DNA from: Pseudisothecium myosuroides
Taxonomy: Eukaryota > Streptophyta > Bryopsida > Hypnales > Lembophyllaceae
NCBI GenBank assembly: GCA_951799445.1
Contig: OX637293.1
Location: 10,850,001 to 10,914,000 of the forward strand
Length of the DNA: 64,000 bases
Direction: 5' to 3'
The notes under the pieces were generated by a model, which saw only the letters and a list, made by a program, of their open reading frames with translations, was not told the DNA's origin and made no database searches. Of the stretch, positions 11,572 to 23,555 are shown one piece after another. Each line of letters opens with the position of its first letter. The first letter of the stretch is position 1. The translations under genes and the position numbers were made by a program.

Positions 11572-13684
11572 TTTAATTTTCCAATTAGAATATAAATTAG
11601 CCTTGGAAAACTTTATTTCATTTGTTGAATTCAAATTTAAAAAAAACACTTAATGACTAAATTCATATGAACAACTAAAAACTAAAAGATATTAAAATAC
11701 AATGACATACGATTTATAGATTAAAGATAAATCTTCTTTAGAAAAATCAATAGTTTAATCTCAATGATGGAATTTTCACCACCATTGGTCACAAATACAT
11801 CCTACAAATTTCCAAAAAAATGGATAAAAAAACATATGTTTATGTCTTGTAGAATTCTTTGAAGTCATCCATCAGATTTAAATTGATTGTGCCAACAATA
11901 GAGTGCTAAATTTTGCAAAAGTAGATTTGGTCTAACTTATTGATCTTGAAATTTTAATTGTCAAATTCAAAAATTAATATATATGGCCCCAGTCTATGAT
12001 CTTTCCTAAATTTAAACCAAAACGACAAGACCATGCAAATTACCAATTCATTAGTTGATTTAAGGTGTTTCTTTCCATAGTCACATCTAATAAAATGGAA
12101 TACTAGTGAATTCAAATGGTCCATTGCTCAATTATTCTAATTTTATTCTAAAGTATGCTGAAGAATTGCAGACTTCATAACCATTCTTTTTGACAAAATC
12201 TTACTTGAATCTTACTGCATTCTAATATTGATATAGGAACCTCAACATAAAAACAAAAATGGGTATGGGCAATTTCATTAAAATGGCGATATTATTTCAA
12301 AATGGCATGAAAACAATTTAGAATAGCTATTGTAAATCTATACCTATCCTAGATGGTTCAGAACGGCCATTCTGAAATTTGCAGTTATCCTAGATGGTGA
12401 AAATGGCACACCGTCAAATTGACACTGAGAATACTGCCATTTTAATGAAATAGCCCATGGATGAAAAAAACAATGTTATGATCAAGTTTCACAAAATATA
12501 TTTTACATTTGTCAATATCATTAAAAAATTATCAATTATAACTAATAATGAGTGTGATTTTTGAGGAAGAGTATACAAATAAGGATGATTCTATTATTTT
12601 GCCTTACTTACGTGCATGATTCTAAGGTGTGTTAGCTCTATTAATGAGGAAAAAAATGTTGTGGTAGAAAACTTAATTGTTAACAGCAACAATGCTACAA
12701 AGTGGCACTTTGATGATTTTAAATGAACAATATTGCATTGAATATTGCAATTTTTCAACCCTTTTCTGAAGCCAGTTGCTTGAATGCTTTTGTAAATCTC
12801 TTCATTGAGGTATTACTGATTTTTTACAAAATAAGACAATTATGCCATAAATCACCATATAATGTAGTTTGAAAAATTTTAATTGGCACTTTGGCACTTT
12901 GTTCTTGATCTAAAGTTTAGTCATAAAAAGGGTCTCTTTGGGATTTGCATTCAACTAATGAAATGAAGTTTATTACAAATAGTTTCTACTTCAATTATAA
13001 AATTTCTAAATAAAATATTATATTGAAATTTGAACTAAAATTATTTATTGTGAAAATTTTATATGCTTTAAAAAAATTCTCAAACAATTATGCATAAAGA
13101 CAAGTTGATGAAAATTTTCAAAGATATAAATAATATGATATCTGGGAAGTTCTCATTTGTTTTAATATAATTACTGAAGTGAAAATATGAGAAATTTTGT
13201 TTTTAGTTAGCTAAGGCATGTCCATTTAAATATTGACATATGATATTTGTTCTTTTATTTCTATTTTTTATTATTTTTATTTTAAGATTTTTTTGCTTCA
13301 ATTATTAAAAAATCTCACTATTACAATTGCTATGAATCAATTTTGTTTAGGATTTTTGTTTCATCACATATTCCATTGGAATTACAAATTTTTTATCACT
13401 TATTCTAACATTAGCATTGTGTGCATCTTTTGAATCAACGTATACCAATTTCTGAAAAAACAATTTTAGAACATCTACCAAAAAAACTTGTCGCTTTATA
13501 ACTTTTGCATATAGTATCCGAATGATACATTCTATGGTGCATTGAAATTTTCTATCATTTGCCAACTAGCAAATATAACAAATTTGACAATTTAATAATT
13601 CAAAAAATTCAAAATAGAAGAAATGGTGATTTTAGGTGTCTGCACCTTAGGAATTGAAAAGTTGTGGACGCATTTTAGTAGAAG
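11572..13684. other. AT-rich stretch, nothing recognised
   Basis: It lies between the inverted-arm unit and element P1. Only short A/T-biased open frames are present and no terminal repeats were paired. Confidence 0.5.
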
Positions 13685-13688
13685 TTAA

Positions 13689-14263
13689 TCCTTTAGTGAC
13701 CGATTGACCACTTTTTGGTCGAATTTGGATTCTTTTTCTCTACTGCCTTCAATACATGGTATTTGAAAAAACTCAAAGAGTAACGCAAATAGAGCTTCAG
13801 CATGCGCTCCAAACAAATCCAATTTCAGAGAATTCTATGCAGTAATAAGGTAGATGTGCTTGTCCAAAGACTTAAGAGGGCCAACCTGATTCATACCTTC
13901 TAAGTCGTATATATATTCAGCAAATCATGTGATTCTATTTGAAATTGATACCTAAGAACAATAGAAACGTTGCCCAGCAATCCCATGAATTGTGGAGGCA
14001 TATTTCAAAAGTTATGGGCAATAATGTATTATGCTGCTTCAGCTGAAGGCTATTTTGATGCATCGCACTTTGAAGATCACTCACAACAAATTGTACACCG
14101 TTAGATCATGTTCACTTCTTTTTTCCATGGATAAAGCCTACAATATCAATTACTACGGTCTGATCTGGGATTATTTCCTTGGAGTAGTGATGAAATTTTC
14201 CTTTTCCAAATTTGTATTCAGAAATTGCGCTCGCCCCCCAAATCAATCATGGTCACTAAAGGG
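13689..14263. mobile_element. TTAA-type (piggyBac-like) element P1, 575 bp
   Basis: TTAA lies on both sides (13685-13688 and 14264-14267). The left end reads TCCTTTAGTGACC and the complement of the right end CCCTTTAGTGACC. Sequences inside both ends match element P2 in the opposite orientation: the GATTTGGGGGGCG block is at the right here and at the left in P2. It is non-coding. TTAA duplication with CCY termini fits piggyBac; Kolobok and Sola3 also use TTAA. Confidence 0.72.
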
Positions 14264-14267
14264 TTAA

Positions 14268-16969
14268 AATGAGATCATGTAGTTACATTTTTATGTTTTT
14301 ACTAATTTGGGCACAAAACTTCGGATTTTCAAATTATAACAATTTGAAGAAAAAAATTGCCTTGCATGTGCTCAAAACTTTAGAGACTAAAGTATAAAAA
14401 AAATATCCATAAAAATTGCAACAAAAGCAATTTATATGGGTCCTAAGCAAACTTGGTCAACATGAAAGAAGAGTGAAAGCTGCCAAACACCTCAAGGTAC
14501 ATAAATTTATATTGCACCCTTTATATCAAAGCTATTGTAGAAACATGACATAAAATAAAACAATCTTAGTAATCAATTGAATTCAATGGTATTTATATTG
14601 AAGTTTATAATTAAATAAACCATTGACATGTGTCAACATTACCATTAATGTTATTTTTTGGAATTGTAAGTAGGGGAGTCCTTCATTGCACTAAAATAGT
14701 ACAAATTTGGACTTTAGAAGGGACCAAGTTTGACATGCCAAAACTTGTTGGACGGAGAGATTATTTCATTAAAAACAAGCAAATTAACATGGTGCAATCA
14801 TTATTTGAATTTCATTTCATAATTTGGTGTAATACCACCACTCGAAGTTACGAAATATTTGTATTTTTTCAATTATTATAGAATTTCATTATGATCTTTT
14901 TAATGTTTAGCACAACAAAACAACATTTAAAGGTGATTGCAAGAAAGATTGGCTGATTTTGTAGCATTTCAAGGGCAAGAATAGGGATTTGAAAGGCAAG
15001 TATTATGAGTACTGATAAAAAGAACAATCTTAGTATTGAGAGGACAAATCTATGTCTAGATGTATTGTTGCAAGTACTATGGACTAGTTGCAAGTACCCA
15101 AATAGTACTTTGTGAAAAAAAGATAGTTTTTTGTAGAAATAAGATACATCAAGGTATAAATTAAGAATAAATAGATAATCATGAAGTAGAAAAACTAAAG
15201 ACTTCTAAAGACTTCATGGTAATGAGATTTCACCAAAAGAATGAATAGGAAACCATCTTCAATGTTCAAAAGTATGCCCACCAAAGATTCCTATTTGCAT
15301 AAATGTAGAGGAAATAAAATAAACTATTTTTAGATTATCCTTGGTAGAATCATGCCCAGCTACTATGGAAAAAAAATACAAAAATTCACCTTTAGATCAT
15401 TGATTTTGGATACTCTATAGTACTCAAAACCTCTAAACTTGAAAGTATGACAAATTAGCAAAATATACTTTTTATTATAAAATAATTCTTGATTTTTATG
15501 AAAAAAAAAGATATGATTACAACAGAAATATCCGCCTCCAGTAAATAAAAATTCCAAGTTCATCAGGTTCATGCTTCAAAAGTTATAGTGGATGACAAAT
15601 CTGTCATGCTACATCCAATAGAAAAAATGAATATTCTATAATATAACTCAAACATATGCAGTGACTTAGTAAACTCCAACTACAAACATTTGCTATAATA
15701 TATTTTTAATTTTAATACCAAATTTGATTCACTTTTATCAAAAAGTAGGTTATAGAGGTCTAAAAAAAAAGTATCAAGGTTACCATCATTGTCTAAGTCT
15801 AGATTAAGATTCTAGCTTGTAGAATTATCTTTAAAATGTTCTTTATTATTGATGAATTTAATTCAATTTATTCTTTACTTATTCAAACATTTACTAAAAT
15901 GACTAAGTCATAAAGTAAATTTTAATTTGTCATCCAACTTATCATCTTAATCTTTAACAAATGATTTTTGGTGTATCGAAGAAAGTTACACATCTTTATT
16001 ACATTAGGCAATATTTTGCCATCCTTTGCAAGATACAAGCATAAAAAGTGATTTCCAAAATGAAAATTTAAGGTGATTGGATTAATTTATAATAGAAAAA
16101 TTTCCAATAATGCAAGAGGATTGTCATGTAAGTCCATGTAATAAAAGATAAATTAAGTATTTACTACTCATCTACTACAATGACTATATGCTTCTATTTA
16201 TTCTCTGACCCGTTATTGATGCCCTTGATAAGTTCTTCAAAAAAAATATTATTAATTACTTCCAATTTCTTTTACCTTCACTCGTTCCTTTATTTTCAAA
16301 CACCAAACATCAACAAAATATTTTGAAATCCTTGTGTGGTATTTGGAGAATTTTGAGGCCTATTGAATAATACTATAGTAAGATAGCATTGATTTTTTTC
16401 TGTATTTACTTTTTAAGAAAATATGTCATTAAGTACATAACATTAATAAGTAAGACATAAAGCTCCATGAAATACAAATAAGTGTGGTGGCAAAATATTT
16501 TGTAATTTCAAAAACTTACAACTAAACATACATGTAAAATTGGACAAATACACCAATACTATGGAACATGTTAGACCAATATCTAGAGTGGATACCTCCC
16601 AAACCACCCCTTTTTGCTATTGTGCCTAGTTATGATTATTAGATTGTTCAAATTTTCATATTTCTTGTTGGCAAGTGAAAGGAAGTTCCAATGCACTAAA
16701 GAATGTGACATTTCCAAGGGTAGATGCCATAAGCCATAGTTACAAAGGATCAAATTATTTTGGTAGATGTTCTAAAATCATTTCTTCAACATATATACAT
16801 ATTGAGTTTAGATATGTGTCACATAGTGCTAGATGGCGGATTTAGGTAGGGTGTAATTTGGAGTGTGCCCACCGTACAATGAAGCATGACATTCATTGAT
16901 ACCAATTCCAAATGGTCTTTTGCACCCAACAGACGCTTCATTCATGCCAATCTTTCAAACCAAAGTTAA
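14268..16969. other. AT-rich stretch, no gene
   Basis: Apart from the partial MITE copy 5 at 14933-15610, I found no paired ends, no long frames and no RNA gene. Confidence 0.5.
14933..15610. mobile_element. GGGTGATTGC-family MITE, copy 5, right end lost
   Basis: It begins GGTGATTGCAAGAAAGATTG and follows the interior of copy 2 to about 15590, including the stretch ending in TTCAAAAGTTATAG. The expected right terminal repeat was not found, so the right limit is approximate. No gene is present. Confidence 0.55.
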
Positions 16970-17541
16970 GGTAGGATGCTCCAAAAGTGACCGCTTACAA
17001 AGACGTACATGTTGCTTTTTTCAATGGATAGTGTACACTTTAGTGTTGAGGGTTGCTTTTAATTAGTGATCCTTGCATTTTCAACTTCCACAATTCAAAA
17101 CTAATTTCACGAAGGTCCCCAAAATATGAAACAACTCGGTTTCGATGCCAATTCCATTTTTCTTCCCTAAAAAAAATCTAAGGAGTAAGTTTAGCTTCCT
17201 CAAAAAGGCAATCAGCTCTTAACCCTTAAATGCCCAAGACACCCAAATGTGGTGTTGAAGAAACTTTGAAGTTAAATAAAACCTTACCAAATTGCTATTT
17301 TTAATACTTTATATTTTTGAAAGATTTTTTTTGAAGTCAACCTTACAATCAACAGTGCCGAAATATAGAAAGCACTTTTATGCTTCTTCTATAGTGTCTA
17401 ATACACTGATATCAGTGGAACTCTCCTCTTTCCACGCTTACCGATCATTGGTGGCACTGTTCTTGTCTTTTAGTTGCTTTCTATGCCCACCAGGCTCACA
17501 TGTAAGTTGGCCCTTAAATGGTCGGTTTAAGAGCAGACTAC
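16970..17541 (+). repeat. TAAGGTAG-family repeat, copy at 17 kb
   Basis: The left end is near TAAGGTAGGATGCTCC and the right end near TTAAGAGCAGACTA. The middle carries the family core with ATATGAAACAACT and GATGCCAATTCCATTTTTC. It is interrupted by TTAA-type element P11 at 17223-17513. Related copies lie near 20125-20420 (reverse), 26475-26720 (reverse), 59925-60562, 60564-60863, 61057-61310 and 62335-62640. Confidence 0.6.
17223..17513. mobile_element. TTAA-type element P11 inserted in a TAAGGTAG-family repeat
   Basis: The left end reads CCCTTAAATGCCCAAG and TTAA flanks both sides (17219-17222 and 17514-17517). The right end appears to have lost about 7 bp between two TTAA tetramers. The repeat it interrupts is continuous at the same point in the copies at 60.3 kb and 60.8 kb. 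The element is 291 bp and non-coding. Confidence 0.7.
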
Positions 17542-18066
17542 CTCCCCCTTCTTCTTCTGATCTTTTTGCACTACATTTGTATGTATCTCGTTTTATTTTT
17601 TAAAATTTTCTTTAAGAGAAAGGAAGGGAGCTTCCATCTGCATGCACACAGAGAATCACAGAACAAGCAACCTTAACTTAGCCATCTTAAGTGGCCAAAA
17701 AAAGAGAGTTGATCACACTTTGATTCCAAGTAAAATAAAACTCCTAATTCCAATTTTTTTTTTTAAATTAGCACAAGTAAAGGTTCCCTTTCTCCTATTC
17801 CAACTTTCCGCTCTCTCAGTCACATTCTTCGCTACAGATATGCATCTTCTTCTTCGTCTAAACTTAGAGTAAGCTTATCAATGAATTCCAACTAAACTAA
17901 AACCTGTCCAATTTCTGCGTCTTCTGTCTGGAGCTCACGGGCACATTAACATATATTCTTATTCTTATTCTGCATGAACCCCTGCAACCATCCGCGCATA
18001 ATAATGTTATGCCGCATTTGGTGCTGGAATCCGGGGTCTCATTCCATGAGTTGGAGCCTTGGAGGG

Positions 18067-18194
18067 CAGCGAATTTTTTAGTGGCGAATTGTTGGAAGCT
18101 CTGACAAGTTTGCACTACTCACACTCCATCCCTCCAAATTTGCACCAGTGCTGTAACGATGCGTGGCAAGAATTCGCCACTAAACAATTCGCTG
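18067..18194. mobile_element. hAT-type MITE, 128 bp, with perfect 8-bp target duplication
   Basis: The element starts CAGCGAATTTTTTAGTGGCG and the complement of its other end reads CAGCGAATTGTTTAGTGGCG. The terminal repeat runs about 28 bp with two mismatches. TTGGAGGG occurs immediately outside both ends (18059-18066 and 18195-18202). An 8-bp duplication and a CAGxG start are hallmarks of the hAT superfamily. There is no coding capacity, so it would need a transposase from elsewhere. Confidence 0.88.
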
Positions 18195-18202
18195 TTGGAG
18201 GG

Positions 18203-19087
18203 TTTAAGGGTATCTTTTTGCACTACTGCAGTCATCCATGCAGTGCTTGCTTTGCATGGGGGAAGGGGGTAACTTATTCCAAATTAAATGATTCCCACCT
18301 TTGGATTGGGGATGGACGGAAATGTCTGACTCATCATGGGAGGAAACATGGAACGCAATTAGAAGGGGCATGGGGCCTACTAAGCTTACCTTACTTATAA
18401 GGATGATTAGCGGCATACAACCCACATGTTGATTACAGTATAATCTCGCAAGGAAACTACCGACATTGATACGTAAACTTAATTACTGCTGCCCAACCGA
18501 CCACTGGACATGATTCTTTCCTACAATTTGAATCAATATTCAGATGGCCATGGTGAACCGACCAGTGTTCAGGAAGTTTTTTTAGTTTTACCAGCTAATT
18601 TCCTCCAATTCCCATATTGAACCGTTTTTTCAAGTATCAAGTCCGGTTATTTTCTCTATTTTTCATTCAAAACAGAAATTTTGTAGACATTTTCACCAGT
18701 TTTTTGCCGATGTTTTTAAATTGCAACTGAGTTTTTCCCCATATCCACCCACTAACTTTGAACTAGCCGCCGGTTTTTCCTGGACCCTGGAACCAGGGTT
18801 TTTTTTTGGGCCTTATGAGGCCTAAATGCCTCAAAAAAAAATAGGCCGCACCAAGCCTTTAGAAAAATTTTGAAGAAAAATTGGATGATGATGCCAAATT
18901 GCTCCAATATTTTTTTTAAATTGGATGAAATTGTCATTTTAAAATGAAAATCATCCAAATGTGTGGATGAAAAGATAGTTCTATCCAAAATATAGATGAA
19001 TACTAAAATATTTGGCTACATTATTTTCTCGTATGATGCCACTTCAACACTACTCCAAAAACCAAAATAAAAACTCTGCCTGGAACC
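18203..19087. other. Unassigned stretch between the hAT MITE and the inverted-repeat element
   Basis: Mixed composition with T-rich tracts near 18790 and 18900. No conserved frame or paired terminal repeat was found. Confidence 0.4.
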
Positions 19088-19218
19088 GACCCCCTCGCTC
19101 GCCACCGATTTTATCCTTCGGGAAAACACCGAAATTTTTTTATTTGCCACACATGATAAAATTTGCTAATTTTGAATTCATATTTGCAATTAGATGCCCC
19201 AAGTTAGTTGAAAGAAGT

Positions 19219-19616
19219 GTAAGGTAACCCCCCCATTCCCGACCATTGATCCATTCCCAACCTATAGGTACACGTATTTCTGACCACGCTTAGAATGAAG
19301 GGTTTTTTTGTTTTCAAGGTTGGAACTAATAAATACATGACACATGTCCCAAGTTGTAAAAAAAAATAGGAAATAACGATTAGGTAAAAAGTTATTGAAT
19401 GATCAAAATTGGAAGAGTCTAGACATTGGCCATGGGTTCGACGCACTTTTTGCCTTCCAAAATTAAAAGTAATTTCAATTCAAGCGATAAAATTATCAAA
19501 TGTTTTGCAATCCATGTCATTTCTATTGATGTACATCTGAAAAATATTTGTTTTGCCTTCACTACTCCAAATCATGTCGGAATTTCTTATTTGGTCGGTT
19601 AGGGGGGGTACATTAT
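19219..19616. repeat. AAGGTAACCCCCCC inverted-repeat element, copy 1
   Basis: The element is about 395 bp. Its left end reads AAGGTAACCCCCCCATTCCC and the complement of its right end is close to ATGTACCCCCCCTAACCG. A second copy in the opposite orientation lies at 57128-57529. It sits between inverted copies of GACCCCCTCGC (19088 and 19687), which may mark an outer host element. No target duplication is clear and it is non-coding. Confidence 0.65.
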
Positions 19617-19755
19617 CAAGCACAAAATAAGTGGTCTTTTTCTATATGCCCCTCTGAAATGATCTAGGGAGGACAAGCGAGGGGGTCAGTTCATCCCAGC
19701 CTATTTAGATGGAGGTCTCATGATTTTAAGAAAAATATGGATTAATAAGCATTAA

Positions 19756-20120
19756 TCCCTAATGACCCGAGTGATGATTTTTGGTTGTTTCCCTTCTTTT
19801 TTGAGTTGCCCGTTTTCAATGTTTAATTTTCTTCTAAAATAAAAATTATTTCTAAAAAATGCATTGCATTATAAATCCAATGGTGGTAGTTCAACAAATT
19901 TCAAGTTAATCTCCGCCTTGTGGAATTTTTTAAAGTTGAGTGGTGTAGTGTAATTTGCAGCTTATATGATGGTCAAAGAATGTGATTTTTTTTGAGGTGC
20001 TCACTCTCAATTTGAACTACAAGATCCTATGGTTAAATTCTATTTGATCTCAAGAAAAAATGAGCAAACAAATTGCTCAAGTCCTTTTGAAAGTAACTAC
20101 CCCCCTTTGGAACACTAGGG
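19756..20120. mobile_element. TTAA-type element P10, decayed right end
   Basis: It begins TCCCTAATGACCCGAG after TTAA (19752-19755) and ends near AACACTAGGG. It matches both ends of P9 (34403-35090), including a shared stretch near the right end with CTCAAGAAAAAATGAG. The right TTAA has mutated. Length is about 365 bp. Confidence 0.55.
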
Positions 20121-20124
20121 CTTC

Positions 20125-20420
20125 AGATAGTCTGTTTTGGAAGCAACCTTTTAAGAGTTGATTGCTTTTAGGAGGAAGCTAAGCTCCTCAAAACAATTTT
20201 CAATGAATTTTTGTAGAAAGAAAAATGGAATTGGCATCTAATCTAAGTTATTTCATATTTTGGGGACCTTTGTGAAATTAGTTACAAATTTTTGAAGTTG
20301 AAACATAGTGGTCATTAAAAGCGACTCACTCCTAAATACTATTGGTACATTGAAGAAATCAAAATCTTCCTTATTGTTAGAGGTCACGTTTAGAGCAAGG
20401 GCGCTTTCAAAATATCCTAC
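20125..20420 (-). repeat. TAAGGTAG-family repeat, reverse copy
   Basis: It carries the family core in reverse (AATGGAATTGGCATCTAA) and a TTTTAAGAGTTGATTGC end matching the complement of the 60 kb copies. It follows directly after the decayed end of P10. It is non-coding; the limits are approximate. Confidence 0.5.
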
Positions 20421-21123
20421 CTTTATTGCACAAGTTAAATCCTAAACAAAGGAGTTAATGATTGTGTAGTCAAATTTGAAAGTCCCTCACTCTATATCCT
20501 TCATTTTATTGCTATGTATGTGTGAATTTTTTTTGGTATTATTTTTCAGAGATGAAATCACATTTCTAATATTACTATAGAATCTCCGCCTCACAGTCTT
20601 TTGTTATGTTTGCTGTCATTTTGCAACTACAAATATGAATGAAATTTATTTATTTTATTTTTTTAGAGATGAAGCCACATGTCTCATTTGAATCTTAAAA
20701 TTTTCAATTTTTTTGTAAAAATTTGAAATATCTTTCAATTTTTTTTTTAAAAAGTGAAAAAAATTCATATCAAACACAAAATGTGCTCAATAAATCTAAA
20801 TTTTTTACCATAGGTATATATTGCAGTCTATTACATCATGGTACAAAACAAAGTTACTTTGTCATTATAAAATTATAAAATCAACAAACCGTGGTTATAG
20901 GCCTAAAGTTCATATTAGTGCAATAAAATATTGAAGAATTTTCAAAATTTTCAAAACTACAGTTGATAAACTTCATTTCGTCAATTGGGCACAAATTCAT
21001 ATATATCATTATTGAAGTTAAAATTCACATTAAGAGTTTGGAGCAAAAAGTAGCCAAAATACACTACAAGGTTAATCTGTCAATTAAGCATCTAAATCCT
21101 AAAACCTTAACCGCATCTGACTA

Positions 21124-23459
21124 CACTAAAAATTATATTTAGTGTTAGCAACACTATCTACGAACCATGACACTAAGTATCATTAAGCCTACTAAAGTAA
21201 GTAACATTAAATGTAATTTCTAACACTAAATATACTCTATGGTAAATCTGAAATCCGAAAATATTTACATTTAGTGTTAGAACATATTAAAAAAATGAAT
21301 TTGCAAAGGAAAAGATTGAAGACAAGGAAAATGATGGAAGGAGTAGAAAATGTGAAAAATATTTGTAATGAAGGAAGTCTTTGAACATCAAATAAGAAAA
21401 AAGAAATTCATATTTAGATGTAATAAAAAAATACATATTTCATACTTGGGCTGGAACTTGTTGGCCTTGGAAGTATGGTTCATGCTTGGCTATAATTTCC
21501 TACAGATGTGGAAAGAGTTGATTGACACTCCAAGTGCCATCAACACTCAAAGCCATACCTGATCTAATCATAGCTTTCCTAGCATATGACATATTAACAC
21601 AATCTACCTCTTTATTCACATCTTCAACGCTATCTGCAGCCATGTGTAGGAAAAATGTTTTTCCCGGGTTTGTGAGTTTTCCTAACCACTGCCCATCAGC
21701 TCGAGGAGTATTTTGCCAAGCATTGCTTGTAATGAGCTCAGCCTTCTTTGCTTCCCATCACTTGGTCCAAGCGTCCTTGACCTTGGAGATGATAAATGTG
21801 TCTGCTGGTTGACACAAATGTGTCGAACAAGGTGGTAAATACCTAAGGCTAGCTTGTTTTGCTTGCAAAACAGCCGTTAAGCGTGGGGTCATGTTATGGC
21901 CGGCACAATTGTCAACCCAAATGACTTTTGTGCGGCCATGCACATCGGCTTGGAAGGCTCGGGGTTCAGCGAAGAATTCAGCAAAAAGGGCTTGGTCCAT
22001 CCAGCCTTTAGGTTTGGTTCTGTAGCATACCCCTGGAATATTGTCTTCCAGGCCCCGAATAGGATGATTGTTGTTGGAATTGGTAAAAATGAGTATGGGG
22101 GCTTCAATCATAGATCGACGCCCTCTAGAGATTCTAATGACCATGGTCATAGAGTCTCCACCGGAAACCACTTCAGCGTATTTGACATTGTTATCCCCCC
22201 TAAATCCCAACGTTTGACCATTGTCTAAATTCACGACAAAATGAGTTTCGTCAATGTTTTCTATCAGATTTTCATCAAAAACATTGGTTTGGAACCTCCA
22301 ATGCAGCACACCTAAATGGTAAGCTGTTGCCATTTCGATTTGTAGTTCCTTCTCGGGACTACAAGTCAAACGTCCACGTTGTGACAACAATACAATGTTG
22401 TGCACATGCATAAATTGTTGAACCCAACTTGGGGGCAACTTTGACGTGAGTAGGACATTGTCCTTGGGATCATGAGATTGGGCTATATATGGAGAGGTAG
22501 GATCCATGAAGATCGACATAGCTAATTCAATGAGCAATCTGGATGAGAATTTGACTCCAGCTTTTCTAAATTGGTCAAATGCATTCAGGAGCTTAGGGTA
22601 GATCCAAAGTACCCATTGAAATCGCTTGACACCACGACTTGGACTTGCCTTAGGGTGGAGTTGTTTTTGCCCTCCCATCCGGTTCCTAGAGCATGAAATT
22701 GGTAGAGATGTTATATCTGCTTCTCCTTCATTGCAAAATTGTTGACGTTGAGCCCACCAACAAGAAGCCCGGACAAGGTTGGCACTCCTTTGAGCACGAA
22801 AATGCTCTAGAAACGCAATAATTGTGCGGATGTAGAGCCCGCGGATGCCATGCGCGATTTCATCTTGAACCATCCAGGTGATGATGCGCTTGCGGACAGC
22901 AATGGTAGAAACCTGTTGCAAGCGTCGAGGTGTGGAATTTTCTGGGAGGGCAGCCATGACGGAATTTTTGCAGTGCCAAGCGAGAGAAGAAAAAAAATGA
23001 CGACAGGTCAAAATCGAGCTGCTGAACCTGCGAAATCGAGCTGCAGTTGGGTAGATCGGGAGGTGTGGGTGCAGTCCAATCTCCAAATCGGGCACAGGAA
23101 GCGGCGGGAGATTCAAACAACGCTGGAGCGGCGGGAACGGGCGGAGTATAACTCCACCCCACCCCCCAAAAAAATTCCGTCACTTGTTGGATCGCGAGGA
23201 GAGCAATGGCGGAAGGGAAGAGAGACCAAGTTGGGAATGAGGATCGCGTGGGAGGGGACAATGCGACGGGCAAGAGAGGCAAACGAAGTTCAATTGCAAG
23301 GGAAGACCAAGGAAGGGGAAGGCAGAAGGGAAGAGAAGGCGAAGGCGGCACATTCAAGTCTAACACTACACTAATTACTCCAAAGTTCAGATTAGTATTG
23401 GGTGGGGTAGGCTGGTAAATACACTAAATGCAATCCAACACTAAATATAGTTTTTACTG
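21124..23459 (-). mobile_element. Complete pogo-like DNA transposon with TIRs and TA target duplication
   Basis: Length 2336 bp. The left end reads CACTAAAAATTATATTTAGT and the complement of the right end reads CAGTAAAAACTATATTTAGT, so they differ at two of 20 positions; the match continues for about five more bases. Both ends are bordered by TA (21122-21123 and 23460-23461), the target used by Tc1/mariner/pogo elements. The CAGTAAAA start resembles the published Emigrant/Lemi1 pogo-type ends of plants. Subterminal copies of the AACACTAAAT motif occur inside both ends (about 21220-21285 and 23357-23445). The transposase gene lies on the - strand, so the right end is its 5' side. This is the only element in the window with a recognisable transposase. 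Confidence 0.85.
21758..23116 (-). CDS. pogo/Tigger-like DDE transposase with a premature stop
   Basis: Open frame of 452 codons. The more likely start is the internal Met 54 (MAALPENS, at 22957), because the first 53 residues look like low-complexity 5' sequence. A CENP-B-type helix-turn-helix is suggested at residues 231-250 (WVQQFMHVHN then LLSQRG). The catalytic core has D289 in ENIDETHF, D402 in WVDNCAGHN and D439 in LCQPADTF, with 36 residues between the last two. That is the DDE_1 arrangement of pogo-like transposases, which cut and paste DNA at TA sites. The frame ends at TGA (21760-21758) straight after the DAWTK motif. The same frame then stays open for another 85 codons to TAG at 21502-21500. 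The stop therefore looks like a single point change in a once longer protein of about 485 to 538 residues. It lies inside a TIR-bounded element. Whether the shortened product is active cannot be told. Confidence 0.85.
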   Translation of the reverse strand: MNLPPLPVPDLEIGLHPHLPIYPTAARFRRFSSSILTCRHFFSSLAWHCKNSVMAALPENSTPRRLQQVSTIAVRKRIITWMVQDEIAHGIRGLYIRTIIAFLEHFRAQRSANLVRASCWWAQRQQFCNEGEADITSLPISCSRNRMGGQKQLHPKASPSRGVKRFQWVLWIYPKLLNAFDQFRKAGVKFSSRLLIELAMSIFMDPTSPYIAQSHDPKDNVLLTSKLPPSWVQQFMHVHNIVLLSQRGRLTCSPEKELQIEMATAYHLGVLHWRFQTNVFDENLIENIDETHFVVNLDNGQTLGFRGDNNVKYAEVVSGGDSMTMVIRISRGRRSMIEAPILIFTNSNNNHPIRGLEDNIPGVCYRTKPKGWMDQALFAEFFAEPRAFQADVHGRTKVIWVDNCAGHNMTPRLTAVLQAKQASLRYLPPCSTHLCQPADTFIISKVKDAWTK

Positions 23460-23555
23460 TAGTGCAAGTTGTTTTGCATGTTCTAGGCTCTTGAGGAATT
23501 CATTATGAATGTCAAAGTTGAAATCGCATAAGGCTCAAGAATATCCCCACCTTAA

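Noticed and set aside
22860..23366. A 168-codon - strand frame and a 174-codon + strand frame (22850-23374)
   Set aside because: Both overlap the 5' part of the transposase gene in other frames and have low-complexity composition (Pro/Ser or Arg/Glu runs).
21119..23464. Reading the pogo-like element as a CACTA element, since its right end can be read as CACTACAG
   Set aside because: The 3-bp flanks that this reading requires (TCT and CAA) do not match, whereas TA flanks both ends and the protein is of the DDE_1 pogo type.
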